Below, piece by piece: positions 1 through 11,728 of a DNA stretch of 64,000 nucleotides. Location: the NCBI GenBank assembly GCA_950295325.1, contig OX485803.1:2544001-2608000 (forward strand), read 5' to 3'. Origin of the DNA: Polytrichum commune. Its lineage: Eukaryota; Streptophyta; Polytrichopsida; Polytrichales; Polytrichaceae. Position numbers and translations under genes: made by a program. The notes below the pieces were generated by a model, which was not told the origin of the DNA, made no database searches, and worked only from the letters and a program-made list of their open reading frames with translations. Each line of letters opens with the position of its first letter. Within the stretch, counting starts at the first letter, position 1.

Positions 1-575
1 CGACTTTGACACAAGGATTTTGGCCACAAAGTCGTTTGACGGTTGTCGAGTCCGATACTATGTTTTTCAGCAATGGAGACGTTCGTGAAGAGTTCGTAAT
101 GGACGAGCATTACGTTGGCCCTGCCCGCAATCGACCGGCACCGTCGTTTCGTGTAGGTGTTGATTGCCATGAAGGGTATTTGGTCCTCGTACGAGCTGGG
201 GATGAGGAGCATCCCAAGCCAATTTGGTTGGTAAAAGCATTGTCTTCACCCAATTTTGTTCGAACTAGCCCCAACTTTCATCAAATTGAGGTGGAATATT
301 GTCGTCCAAGCACTAAAGACCACAACGTGCTCCGCACTTATTTAGGTTGGGACACCAAAAAGAATTTTAAGTGGACAGTGGACTCAGCATACACACCGGT
401 TTGGATAAACACGGACACTATACTTTGTGCTTGGAAGCCGCGTAAAGGTTCCAAAACAGAAACAATGACCATCCCCCAAAAACATATAGATTTTGCCAAA
501 GACAACTTGGCACGTATTGCAGTGGCAGAAAATGACGCCGAGAATGGATATGAAGCGGAAGATGGAGATGTATAA
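1..575 (+). CDS. 3' part of an unrecognised protein-coding gene
   Basis: The frame is open from the left window edge to a TAA at 573-575, about 190 residues, with no in-frame ATG before residue 19, so the true start probably lies outside the window. The product is hydrophilic with no membrane segment. Its middle has many aromatic residues in a W-V-K-A / Y-x-R-P / Y-L-G-W-D pattern, followed by a W-x-x-T-D-T-I-L-C-A-W motif and a short acidic tail ending E-D-G-D-V. I do not recognise the family. The balanced composition over 570 bp argues for real coding sequence in an otherwise AT-rich, stop-rich region. It could be the last exon of a host gene or the C-terminus of a transposon-encoded protein; the repeat-rich surroundings lean to the latter. 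Confidence 0.5.
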   Translation, partial: TLTQGFWPQSRLTVVESDTMFFSNGDVREEFVMDEHYVGPARNRPAPSFRVGVDCHEGYLVLVRAGDEEHPKPIWLVKALSSPNFVRTSPNFHQIEVEYCRPSTKDHNVLRTYLGWDTKKNFKWTVDSAYTPVWINTDTILCAWKPRKGSKTETMTIPQKHIDFAKDNLARIAVAENDAENGYEAEDGDV

Positions 576-976
576 ACATAACATAGATGGGAGTTAATGG
601 CGAAAAACATGGACGCTTAGTAGACTTGGTTTTTAATAGACTTAGTGGACTTGTCACATTCCATTGTGGTATACGTTTGGGATGTGCCATCCAAATTCAT
701 AAGAGCCTTACTTATGGGATGCGCACCCCAAACTCTATAATGACATAAACCATTTATTTTTTAGAGTCGATTGTTATTTTCCACATGGAACTCACGTTTT
801 CATTTTAATTGAAATTCTCTATTTTTAGTAATACGAATATGCTTTACGTGCGAATTTTTAAATTGTCATGTTCTTGATGTTCCCAATATTCCGTATGCCC
901 ACAATATTGGCATCCCAAACTATGGGCATATTTTATTTTGAGACTTTCAAAAGTCTCCGATTAACGAATATAGTGT
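576..976. other. AT-rich spacer between the partial gene and the DUF247 array
   Basis: There are no convincing ORFs or terminal repeats. A stretch near 925-975 about a pair of short complementary words (gagacttt / aaagtctc) resembles sequence near 12315-12355, so it is probably a piece of a dispersed repeat. Confidence 0.4.
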
Positions 977-2610
977 TATATGTCAAAATAATATATATAT
1001 CACCTTATGGTAAATTGGTGAACTCAAAAAATCAATTCAATATTATTATTAGTATGATATAATTATATTTATTTATAAAAAAAAAATGTGATCAGGTTAA
1101 AATATTATAATAATTCAGATTGGCTATAATCAACAACTTATGATTTTCTGAGTATACCCCATCTATAATGTTGTCCCACAAGTCTAATTCCAAATAACAT
1201 ACCATTTATTCATATCTTATATTATATTACCTAAAAATAAAATTGATTTATATATATGTTTTTGTTATATGTTTTATACTCTATCTTCATTGTTTTATAT
1301 TGGTCATCTTATGAACACTTGCACTAATCTATCATTACAATGACAAAGATAATTTTAAATGGTAAGTCACAAAATTATAACCTCAATGTTAATGAGGATT
1401 TGTAATGTTTTTGACCTCCAAATTAATTATGTGCTTCATTAATGGTTTCACTTCCGGAATGAAATTCCAATCAATTGCTTATTTACTAATTGGAAGTGCA
1501 CATATATATTGGATATTAGACCTTGAAGGTGAAGTGCACTCAATATAGGATTTGTAGTCAAGCGGCCTTAAAGAATGCAAGGGCAATGTTTTTTTCGAAG
1601 TTGGGCAAGGCGGACAACAATTTTCGGTCATGTTTAGAAGATTTCTCTAGAGGGTTGCCCCAACCCGGATTTGATACCTCCGAAAGTTCGTGAAGGAGTA
1701 TTTAACATCCACCCATGTTAATTTCTTTAAAATAATCGGATTAGTAGTGATAAGTTGGCAACACATGATGCAACCACTTGCTTCTATATGAGGCATAATT
1801 TATTTATTTTGTCTATACCCCTTTGTATTGTTGCCTTAAGTATTAGATTAGACTAGGATTTAACAATTTTATTACTAAAACTTGGTATTTCTGAAACCCT
1901 TGAGACAAAGAGCCGACGACGTATGGAAGTTTCTAAAATGGTTCATCTCATCCGCAAATATGAATGAACTCTCACTAATGGGAATACATGAGTGCCACGA
2001 ATCCCCGGCCACCTGAAGGCTTGCATGTATTTTGAATCAAGTAGATGAACTCAAGTGCGAATAGAGCTCTACATTATACAAGTAATAAAAGGTGTTGTAT
2101 ACACTACATAACAAACTCAAATTGAATTTCAAGGTTCAGTTGCGTAAGTAATGGTTAGATGGACCAACAAACATAAATGGGCACACTTGCATACATAATT
2201 GTATACCTCAATAATATGGGTTTTTTGTTGGTGTCACAGACTATACATGTTCATCCCTTCATCTTTAAGTCGAACCCATGATCCATTCAGGGTAAATATC
2301 ACAAACCTCAAAACAGTCCAGTAAGATCTACATGGGCTGAATCAAACTTGGGAATAGTTTTACCTGTTTTTCTACTGGAGTTCCTGGCATCTCAGCCGAC
2401 TAGGACGTGTCTGTGCACTATATCACTACTCCCCCAGATTGTTTAAGTTTTCAATCGTTTACCCGACACATTCAAGGAACAATATAAAGCCGGCCATACG
2501 TTTGCAGTTGGTGAACCATAAAAATCAGATCAAGCGATCAAGCCTGTAGACCACTCCATTGTTGACACTATCACAACCCCAGTAGTATTAGGGTATGTGT
2601 GCCTATCACT

Positions 2611-4538
2611 GCGAAAACCCCCATGGTTGCGCAGCATGCACCCTATGTCTGCGCATTTCCACCTTGTCTTCTCTCGCACCGCCGTCCCGCCTCGGAGCCT
2701 CTCCCTGCTGCCTCCCTCGCTTCCGGCTCAGGCACATTGTCCACCAATTTTTCAGCCTCGCTAATTTTCCAGAAGTATCTGGAGTTTCTTAGTTGATTCA
2801 ATCAAGCTCTAAGCATGCCAATTTCATGTTTTCTTACCTTGTTGGCTAATGCCAGGAGTCTTTGGCTTATGAATGAATTTCTGGACATTGTATTGCTTTT
2901 TAGCTGTAGAAAATCAAGGATCGTAGGATGCGTAATCTAGAGCATCGCATTTGGATTTATCTCTTTAGATTTGTGCACTGTTGTGTTTATCACCAGGATT
3001 GTGTCGTAGGATTGTGGTTTTACCATTGGGGTTTCAAGATTGCTCCCTGGTGTAATTCGTCATTCAGTTTGTCGAGCTTCGCAGTGGGAATGGTAAAAAT
3101 TAGTTACAATGGTTGTGCCGCTGCGGAATTTGCATCATAGTTTGGATGAAGTTCGCAGCAAGAAAGAGGTATCTGGGAAGTTGAGAGATTGTGCAATTGG
3201 AACCGGTGAAGATTAAGCTTACGCACTTAGGGTTCTACGATTGGCACGTAGATTGGGAGACTTATGAATGTATGAGCTCCTTCGGTGTGAATGTATGAGC
3301 AAGAGCTTTAAGTTGTGGCTGCTTGTGCCGAAGCGGAATTGGCATGGTTTGAGGTTTGAACCATTGGGAGGAGCGGTGAAGGTTGTGTTGAATTGTGTGC
3401 TTTCGAGTGTTTCTTTGAGCTTTGAAGAACTGTATTGCTTCCTGTACTCACTTCCACAGCTTCTCGTAGGTTGCAAATATTCGGTGAATTTCATCTTCCC
3501 CTAGGCGCAAGCTGCTCCCCTAATTTCATATTCAGTGGTCTCCTTTTGCACTAATTTTCACATCCTTCGCTACTCAATGCCAAGTTCTCCTTGTAGCGGG
3601 TTCTGGCCAGATTGCTGTTTGAAGACATGGAGTTCTCGTAGTTGAGAAGATTCCATAAATTTCATTGCTCTTCTTTGCAATTGGACCAGATGTGTTTGTA
3701 GCTGCTGATACACTGCGGACAGAAAAATATTTTTGCGTGAGTGAACAGAGGAAAGATGTACTGTAGTGAAGTGATGACCATTGTATAGGTTTGAGCCATT
3801 ACTTTCATTGCCCCTTGTTGAGGATACCTCAGTGTACTTGGTGTTGATTTTCTCCATTACCAGGATATTTTAGTCGGTTGAGCTCCTTTTCACGTCCTTC
3901 TACATTGTGTGCTTTCGAGTGCTCCCGAAGTTGTGTATAACATTGAAAGTCATGTATCGTTTCTCAAATTCCATCTATAGTACATGGATAGAAGCACTGA
4001 AGCACTCGAGGAATTTGCTTGTAGAAGAATTGGATGGTTTGTAGCTGTGCCTGGAGTGTGTTCGGTACATGATCCGTTTTCTTCGTAGTTGAACTGAAGC
4101 TCCTGTGTCCTGAAAGTCTTGAATTGGCCACTGGAGCGAGTTTCTTAGATAGGTGTGTGTGTGTAGTCGTTGTGATGGTGTTTGGCTAATAGAACTTGCC
4201 ATGTCCAGGGACTCATATCTACTGTATGTGTTAGCAGGTTCTTTATGCAGATGCATTATGTGGTAAAAAGGAACATCGCCGAGCGCTCGTAAGTACCACT
4301 AGGACCTCTGGAGAGCACCAGGGATACTTGAACCTCATGGCTTCCTTTGTTGACTAGAGACTTGGTCACTTATATTCAAGGTTGTGTAGTGTGGAACATG
4401 CTCGGTAATTGTTACAAATTTGAAATTTGGGTTGGAGATATTGATTCCTTGTCGAGCACATTCTCATGGAGTCAGGGTTTTTTTAGACTATTTCATATGA
4501 TTTTTTGGATAGCATATTGAGCAATCACATGCTAAGTC
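2611..4538. other. 1.9 kb block in copy A, absent from copy B
   Basis: Copy B joins the bases equivalent to about 2610 and 4540 directly. I find no convincing terminal inverted repeats, poly-A or clear target duplication, so either B has a deletion or A an insertion without clean ends. The block is less AT-rich than its surroundings and looks like transcribed non-coding sequence, with related phrases (such as gtgctttcgagtg) recurring near 3400 and 3910. A short open stretch near 2595-2796 has a Ser/Pro/Ala-rich composition but no recognisable family. Confidence 0.45.
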
Positions 4539-5218
4539 CATCGAATTCCAAGGGTTTTGCAGGTTTTGAGAGCAAGGGGCGCCATGCTCCGGTAACTCTT
4601 AATTCTGCTCCACATGCATGCTATGATCCATTCTGCTGCATGCATGCTTGATAGCATGAGATGTTGCACCTTGAGCTCCATGAATGGCTAGATCAAAGCA
4701 TCAACTGTTAATTTGTTGTGGATACTGGTCTTTAATGTGTTTGTATGCAGTTGCCCAAACAGCTTAGTAGTCTACCCGGAAAGATCAATATTTCTACCAG
4801 ATCTAGCTACGTACACAAAAGCTGCTCTCGCGGATCATCTACTGATCAGGATTCACTGATTCATCACCTGCCCTGGTATCAGACTCTCACGCAGCACTGC
4901 AGGTTGGTGCTGAGATTGCAAAGGAAACGATCATGTCAGGACCTTGTAATCCTACACCTGCAAATGTGAAGATAGCACGCCCACGCCCGACAGGATCGTC
5001 GCAAACGACGACAAAAGATAAAGACAAAAAGAAATAACTGTCTGCATTTCAGGTACACTCTAAACTTCGTAATATCAACCTGCTTAGTGTCACTCCTCTT
5101 GCATCCCGAAATTCTCGAGAATGGAAGATCTCAATTCAAATCTCACTCCTTATTGTCAATTTTGCCTCCCATAGATCACGGATTTTGACAGTAATACACA
5201 CCACCAAAGAATTCAAAC

Positions 5219-5442
5219 CAGCGCTCGGGGAGAACCGGTGGTTAGTTACAGATGAACCGGTTGAGTTTGAGAAATAATCGGTTGAAGTTCGAGACTTCAG
5301 GAGAATTACAGATCATTTCAAAGGAATCTATAGAATATACCTCAAATGATCAAAGCAAAACCGGAAGATGTCAACATGTAACCGGCTGGATTTAGAATCA
5401 CTAGGATCTACACAACTGTCCCCAAAAACTTCCCGGGCACTG
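5219..5442. mobile_element. 224-bp hAT-type MITE (copy A)
   Basis: The left end reads CAGCGCTCGGGGAG and the reverse complement of the right end reads CAGTGCCCGGGAAG, matching at 11 of 14 positions. It is flanked by 8-bp direct repeats attcaaac (5211-5218) and atataaac (5443-5450) that match at 6 of 8. An 8-bp duplication and ends starting CA are typical of hAT transposons. The interior has repeated CCGGT/ACCGG words near both ends and no coding potential. The same element sits at the same relative place in copy B, so it predates the duplication. Its ends resemble those of the larger hAT elements at 13504 and 30019. Confidence 0.7.
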
Positions 5443-6420
5443 ATATAAACGACACGCTGGCACGTTTCACGTTGCCATCGTTGGAATCATTGTCATTATT
5501 GCAATGTAGACTTTGTATTATAATGTCTTTAATGTTATACGGTCATGTCTGCACTGAAATTGAATGCTCCTCGCATCGTAGTAGGCCAGGAGTCCAGGAC
5601 TGACTACAACAAGTGAGGAAAATTTCAATGTATAAGAGGCTTAAAGACAAGAACGTATGTATGTACATTGAGGTGAATCCATAGTCATATCTTGGGAACC
5701 CGTGATGTGGCTGTGCAGCATCTGAATATATATACAGTATATGCCAGGCATGCAAGGGCGGCTCCTGGCACAAAGTTCCCTTTGAGGATGCAATCAGTGT
5801 TCAATTCTAAGTCAATATTGCTTCCAATAGACAAAATTCCAACTACTACTTGTGAGATGTGGAGGAAATCTTGTACACATGAATTCCTAATTCATTGCAG
5901 AGTCGAAGCCTCTGGCGTTCTTGTCGGAGCAGCCCGAGTGAGTATGCACTCAACGACTCTTTAAGACAGCTACCAGGATTCTGGTGGAAACCTTTCTTTT
6001 TAAAAGTTTTCACTACCTGACATTTATTACCGTATTATTATGTATTTCTCTTTATGCATTTCTTTTCATATCCCCACCCCAATATATATATATATACTGA
6101 CAAATTCATCACATATATGAGTGAATTTTTCCATCGTCGCTACTTTGAATACAATAGATTATTCTAATCATTTGGCATCTAACATTGGATTCAGACTCAT
6201 CCCCATGGTTATATTCAGGGGCCCACATGAATGAGTGCACACTGCTTAATAACGTTATGTGAGGGCCATATCATTAGTGGATTACATAATCATTTGCAAG
6301 GATCCACGCGAGTTAGTACCTCAAATTAGCCTTGACTCCTCATGTAAAGGGCCTTACCGACAATGTACCTGTGAGATTGAGAGATGTCAGGTTGCACTCA
6401 CAGCTCAAAGCAACTTTGCA

Positions 6421-6883
6421 TTTCGAACCGGCAGCGTTGCTGAGAGACTGAGAGTGATCCAAACTTGGTTCCCAAATTCAAATTTTGATCTAACGGCTCT
6501 GTGTATTAGGGGTGATCTGAGGAGTGCACTGCAATCTCTAGGGTTGGGTGGTTCCAGTGCATCAGTAGATAACAATTCATTATTGGGTTTAGTTTGTCTC
6601 CTTCGATTATTGCTTCCGAGAGGTGTCTTCCTATCGATTGAATTCTCAGCGAGTAGCCCTTGCTTCCGGAATGTTAATTAGATCAATTCTGATCTAGGCA
6701 CCTGCTTGTGCCTGACATAAATTCTCCTCGCTTTTGACGCAGGTTTCCAGTGTAGCTTGTCTTCGGCTTCAGGTGTTGAAGAACTTGGTTAATTCGTTTT
6801 CAGTGTAGCTTGTCTTCGGCGATCCGCCGATATCAAGAATCGTACATACAAGAACTGCTTGATCTCATGACCCGATTAGTTCC
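6421..6883 (+). promoter_or_regulatory. Leader region upstream of DUF247 copy A
   Basis: The sequence is conserved ahead of all three DUF247 starts (copies A, M and B). It contains a twice-repeated word cagtgtagcttgtcttcggc in the last 150 bases and several possible splice acceptors such as gacgcag. The start codon lies in a good plant context (ttccATGGc). It is probably an untranslated leader, possibly spliced; I cannot place the transcription start. Confidence 0.45.
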
Positions 6884-8404
6884 ATGGCTGAAAGCGTACT
6901 AGACCTGGTTCAACAGCTCAAGAGTGATATTAAGAAAGGCGCTGACGTACTGGTAACTATACAACCAGATTGCACGGTGTTTGAGGTGCCCACGCTCTTG
7001 AGGGAAAAATATCCTGATCGTTTCCCAACACTCAAGGGGTTGGAGCTCGGCCTCCACCACCGAACCTTGAAGAAAACTGAAACAGAGCTTTTCAAATTCG
7101 AGATAGCTTGCATCCTCCACTTCAAGCTTGCCACAAGTAGGAACAGCTCCTGGGAGAGATTCGCTCAGCTCGTGGTTAAAGATGTGAACAGAGCGAGACG
7201 AGCCTATTCAGCGACCAGCAGCAGCACCTCCAGCTCTGGACCCTGCAAGTTCACCGATAATGAAGTCCAGAACCTGTTGACATTGGATGCACTGTTCCTC
7301 GTGGTTTTCTTCATGTACATGAATGGCAAAAGTTTCATCCTGGACGTGTTCACAGCCTTGGAGGCACGCCTGGAGCATATGGTGAATGCAGTAGATTACG
7401 GCGATTTCCTTCTCGTAGAGAATCAAGTGCCCATGTATCTGCTGCAATCTGTGATCAGGCAGCTCTGCAAGATTGATGAGGAGATCAGCCTCAACGTGGA
7501 CCCCACTTTCGACGTAGAGTCCAAGGTGACGGAAGAGCTGGATCTGATCCTGAACATCGCCATTCTTCATTTGTACCCGTTCAAATACCCGGACGATACC
7601 GGGAACGTTTCTTCACACGGGTGCTGGCTCCCACATCGCTTCTCATGCTGTTCTTCCCAACAAGTTCCCCAGCCAAGCAGAAACAGATTGCAGGCATACT
7701 TGTTCGCAACGTATCCTCTCGACCCCTTGGAGAACTCTTTGATAAACTGCCGGCATCTTCTGGACTGCCTTTACACAGTCATTTGTGGTCACCTATTACC
7801 GCTTCAGCTCGAATCAAACATTCAAACACACGCTCCTCTGGAATCCATACCCTCTACCACTCGGCTACAGGGAATCGGAATCCGCGCCACGGCTAGCCCT
7901 GTCCCCACTTTGAGTGACATCAAACTTAGCAGGCCGGCACCGGGATGTCGAACAAGTGCAACAATCATGTTACAGTTGCCAAAGGTAGTGTTGTATGATT
8001 ACACTGAATCCGCATTCCACAACCTTGCGCTCCACGAGCAACTCGTCTTCGGAGGCCGATGTGGTGACATGAGATGCTACCTCCAGTGCATGGCGTCCTT
8101 GTCCATAAACGAATCGGATTTGCAGATTCTTACGGAGGAAGGGGTGATCAACGATCATACCGGCACCCAAAGCCTTCAAGGCATGTGGGCTCGGACTCTC
8201 AAGGGAGTCTATACTGCCAACCCTTCAACCTCCTGGATCAAATGTTACCAGGAGATTCACATGCGATTGAAGAGGAGCCGGAGACACGATTGTGGGACTC
8301 TATTCTTTGCTAAACCGTGGATTTTGATGTGCGTGCTCGCGGCCACCCTGCTCTTGTTTCTTTCCGCTACACAAACATGGTACGCAGCATTTCCACGTCA
8401 CTAA
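6884..8404 (+). CDS. DUF247 family protein (copy A)
   Basis: This is an intact single-exon gene of 506 codons, close to the usual length for the plant-specific DUF247 family, whose molecular function is mostly unknown. Family marks include L-L-V-E-N-Q-V-P-M-Y-L-L near residue 178, H-L-L-D-C-L-Y near 292, L-P-K-V-V-L-Y-D-Y-T-E-S near 368 followed by F-H-N-L-A-L-H-E-Q, and the terminal pattern A-K-P-W ... Q-T-W-Y. The last 25 or so residues form a single hydrophobic helix, which predicts a C-terminal membrane anchor. A Ser/Thr run lies near residue 111. The start sits in the context ttccATGGc, conserved in copies M and B. In grasses, DUF247 genes at the S and Z loci are male determinants of self-incompatibility; that role cannot be assumed here. 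It is about 98% identical to copy B. Confidence 0.92.
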   Translation: MAESVLDLVQQLKSDIKKGADVLVTIQPDCTVFEVPTLLREKYPDRFPTLKGLELGLHHRTLKKTETELFKFEIACILHFKLATSRNSSWERFAQLVVKDVNRARRAYSATSSSTSSSGPCKFTDNEVQNLLTLDALFLVVFFMYMNGKSFILDVFTALEARLEHMVNAVDYGDFLLVENQVPMYLLQSVIRQLCKIDEEISLNVDPTFDVESKVTEELDLILNIAILHLYPFKYPDDTGNVSSHGCWLPHRFSCCSSQQVPQPSRNRLQAYLFATYPLDPLENSLINCRHLLDCLYTVICGHLLPLQLESNIQTHAPLESIPSTTRLQGIGIRATASPVPTLSDIKLSRPAPGCRTSATIMLQLPKVVLYDYTESAFHNLALHEQLVFGGRCGDMRCYLQCMASLSINESDLQILTEEGVINDHTGTQSLQGMWARTLKGVYTANPSTSWIKCYQEIHMRLKRSRRHDCGTLFFAKPWILMCVLAATLLLFLSATQTWYAAFPRH

Positions 8405-11205
8405 TACCATGCATGCCCACAGTAGGAAAGAGATGCACTTTCCCTTTCAAGAGGGACTCTTCCTACTGCCTAGGACCAGTGACGAGCCCTAGTGTGGGTA
8501 TGGTATGATACTAACAAACAATGTATGATGGACTACAAGATAACTTAACCATGGAGAGGAAGGTGAGTGGATGATAGAAGCAGTGAGTCATCCACCTCCT
8601 TGACTTGGTTATCGGTCATTAACGGTATGTTCATATATGTACTAGGCTACATGTTATGGATAAAATGATATTGTTGTGTGGATTGAAATCGTAAGAAAGA
8701 TGTAGAAAGTGTCATGCACTTGAATGAGGGACTGGTCTGATGGTGAGCTTGTTGTCTAAGTATGTTGCAACATATATCATTGGCATACTAGAAGTGATGA
8801 TATGTTGCATGCAATTTAGGTTAATGCCTTTAGCCTGATCATTACTCTTTCATTTCGGCCCTCAAAAATTCTCTTATGAGGACTCATGTACATAGATGTA
8901 CAGAGGCTTTCTACAACTTGTAAACATATTAGATTCATCACAAGTATTTCCATTTTTAGCAAGGAATTCCAAGGATGAATATGTTATAATTGTTAAGATG
9001 TACTAGGCCAAGATACTACTACTTGGACTCGTGCATTAAATGCTCATGGCATTTATGAATACATTAGCATTTATCCTGAAAAGTTCTTGTAGGCTAATAA
9101 GTAGTGATTTTTCAATAAACATATTTGAATTTCATTCAAGAATCCAAATTTACATTTATGAATCACCTAGTAGTCCATTGTTCGGTGATTTTTTAGACAA
9201 GTTGTGTACTTTTCACTCCCCTATTTTTTTGGTAAAAGTGCATCCAAAACTCTACCACCAAAGTACATGTTGTTGAATACAATCTAAGCTTCTTGGTTTA
9301 GGAAATTGGAAGAATCGTCGCATGCAGATAACCTTAAATGATATGCCTACTGTGTTTTGTGTGGTGTTGTCTCCACCTCATTGACTACCAAAATGTGGGC
9401 AAGGAGGGGATGGGGATCTTGGATTGATCAACAAATGGGGCTTGTAGGAGGGATTTGATTGGGTCCATGTCGTCTACATTGCCCAAGTAGAGACACCTCA
9501 ACTTTGTTGCGGGTACATGAGCAATCACATAGTTGCTCCAAACTTTAGGTTAATAAGTTTGTGCCAACCTATATATATATGGTAAGTATCTGTTGTTATT
9601 TAATAATAGGCAACTCAAAAAATTGGTAATGTCTCAAATTGATTTTTTGAATTTGGCCTTCATGCAAATATCATTCGGACTATCTAAAGAAAATCATGTC
9701 ATTACAAGAATCATTTAACTTGGTGCTATATCTCATGATCAAATTATCACCACTTGTAAATTACACAAATAAAGTGTCAAGTTTCATAGCGACTGAAAGA
9801 GATTTCAATCCCTATTAAATACACGAAGTTCCCTATTGTCGTGGTGGAAAATGAATGTGGAAATACTTAATGCGAGCCACCCTCATTGTCTAGTTAGGGT
9901 GGAATTAAAATGGGCTCAAACTTTGGGTCTTCTCCCAAGTCTTCTTGGAGTTTTCCAATCAACACCTTACATTTTCTACTAAGTAGTTGAGTATTAGTTC
10001 AAGAACAAAGTAGCATAGAACATATAATAGTAATCCACATCGATCCCCTACAAATAATTTGAACCATGCTTTTTACCACTTGTACATGAATATATGGTGA
10101 TGGGTCCTTGGGCTTGTGGAACAAAGGTAAACCTCAAATGGAGCGACTCTTGGGAAACCAAACCATCCTCATGGTAAGTTAGGGTGAGAGAGAATCATCG
10201 AACATGAGCATACCCATCATTCATCCAACATAGAAGCCCTTAAATAGCATGCAGCTCCAAAGTTGCTTTTTAAGGTTTATTTGACATTGAAATTTGGTTT
10301 AGAGAACTCACATTAATGTACATGAGCTCATTTGAGATGAATCATCAACAGACCTATATACGGTCAAGTTTTTATGTTGGATGGATGAGAAGTACGATCA
10401 TTTACGAAATCCCTCTCTCTCTCTCGAACTTCATCCGACAGAGAAGCTTTGCATGAAGAGACTTTCAAAATGAATGATAAAACCATGGAATACATCCATC
10501 TGACATTGTCTCATCCATCCGACAAGTTCTCATTTATCCTACAAGGATTGATCTTTCCGACAATTCTACATCCATCCGACAAGTTCTCATTTGTCCCAGA
10601 AGGTTTCATCTATCTGACAAGTTTACATTCATCCGACACGTTCTCATGTGTCCCATAAGGTTTCATATATCCGACACTTCTACATTCATCTGAAAAGTGC
10701 TCATCTATCCCAAAAGGTTTGATGTTTCCCACAAGGTTTCATTCATCCGATAAGCTCTCATCCATCCGTTCCTCCTCCGCTTCCGCAGCCACTTCCTTCT
10801 TGCTTTCTCCTTCGAGGAAGGAAGGCAGGCGAAAGGGAGTGCAGAGCGGGCTAGTATCACTGCATCCGTCTCTCGCGCATCCTCCAGCTATCCAAACACC
10901 ACATCACATTCTATATGCATCGGTATTCAAATCCGGAAAACAATCCAGGCCTCTTCGCTTTGCGCAAATTTGCGCCAGATCGACCATTAGAAGCGTTGCA
11001 GACCTTGCAACCTCTCCCAACTTTATTGCACCAATGCAAGTAGCAGATTTTGGCCGTTCACTCCACTTAATTTCTGGTCGCAGATCTCCCCTCAAGAATC
11101 CCATCCTGTAGTGAATAGTGAAGGCGTTTCAAAGGCTGGCAAAACCTGTTGTTTGGGCGTCTCTGATTCTTCATACTGTCACTTCTACGCCAACATCTGT
11201 TGCTG
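8405..11205. other. 3' flank of DUF247 copy A, non-coding
   Basis: No genes are seen. The segment matches copy B (25844-28255) throughout, apart from a stretch missing from B near 10467-10895. From about 10010 on it also matches 44815-45585, upstream of the DUF538 gene. It includes the pyrimidine-rich cctcctccgc and gaaggaaggcagg words that, in the third copy, lie close to the DUF538 start, so it appears to be an orphan promoter and leader with no DUF538 coding exon attached. Confidence 0.6.
10497..10760 (+). repeat. About 57-bp tandem repeat, 4 to 5 imperfect units
   Basis: The repeating words are catccgacaagttctcat, followed by tcccaNaaggttt and gacaa. The paralogous place at 45300-45345 has a single unit, and copy B lacks the stretch, so the array seems to have expanded in copy A. 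Confidence 0.75.
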
Positions 11206-11224
11206 GATAGACAGTACCTCACCA

Positions 11225-11728
11225 TCATGATCTGTTAGTTAGTGATGTGGAAATGCTGCATACCATGTCTGTGTAGCTGTAAGAAATAAGAGCACGGTGG
11301 CTGCAAGCACGCTCACCAAAGTCCATGGTTTGGCAAGGAAGAGAGTCCAAAATTCCTGTCTCCACCTTCTAAATCGCGAATTCTGATACCTGTGAATCTC
11401 CTGGTAACATTCGATCCAGGAGCTTGAAGTGTAGACTCCCTTCAGAGTCCGAGCCCACATGCCTCGAAGGCTATCGTTACCCGTATGGTTGATGATTACG
11501 CCTTGCTCGTTCAGAAGATGACAGCCAGGTTCGTTTACACAAGGAGGTCATGCATTGGAGGTGGGTCTTCACATGAGTGAGAACCGCACAGTTGAATTGC
11601 CTACACTCCATGTGTGTTGAGCTCGTATCCGATAATTCCCTCATTCCCGCAAGCACTGGTAGAGTAGAAGCTTCCCTCTGCACAGTGATGTGTCTATAAT
11701 TTGGCGCAGTACTGGGTCTCAGTGACAC
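11225..11728 (-). pseudogene. Inverted 3' fragment of a diverged DUF247 gene
   Basis: On the minus strand the segment from about 11560 to 11239 reads as the DUF247 C-terminus: N-H-T-G-x-x-S-L-x-G-M-W-A-R-T-L-K-G-V-Y, then W-I-E-C-Y-Q-E-I-H, then A-K-P-W-T-L and the membrane anchor ending Q-T-W-Y-A-A-F-P. Upstream (11560-11728) the homology continues in another frame (H-L-Q-C-M-T-S-L), so there is at least one frameshift and the N-terminal two thirds are missing. It differs from copies A and B at many residues, so it comes from an older paralogue. It lies immediately right of copy A, in the opposite orientation to the other DUF247 genes. Confidence 0.8.

Larger units (their letters stand above)
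977..11205 (+). repeat. DUF247 segmental duplication, copy A
   Basis: This block aligns in the same orientation with copy B (21017-28255), with near identity over the DUF247 gene and high similarity in the flanks. Three long stretches are present here and missing from B: about 2611-4538, about 5699-6378 and about 10467-10895. The left edge lies near the word atgtcaaaataat and the right edge near 11205, just before an inverted DUF247 fragment. Copy A also matches copy M (13478-19722) over about 5835-7060 and, in its 3' flank, the sequence upstream of the DUF538 gene (44815-45585). It is the most complete unit and the best reference for reconstructing the others. Confidence 0.9.

Noticed and set aside
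2595-2796. Ser/Pro/Ala-rich ORF that looks like an organelle targeting peptide
   Set aside because: Only 65 codons, overlapping in two frames, no continuing exon and no family match. It is more likely transcribed non-coding sequence.
6259-6681. 140-codon ORF upstream of DUF247 copy A
   Set aside because: The same stretch is conserved in copies M and B but its frame is not (the M version is broken by the minisatellite and substitutions), so it behaves as a leader and not as a gene.
7208-7570. 120-codon minus-strand ORF opposite DUF247 copy A, and its partner in copy B
   Set aside because: It is a shadow of the DUF247 coding strand with no independent motif.
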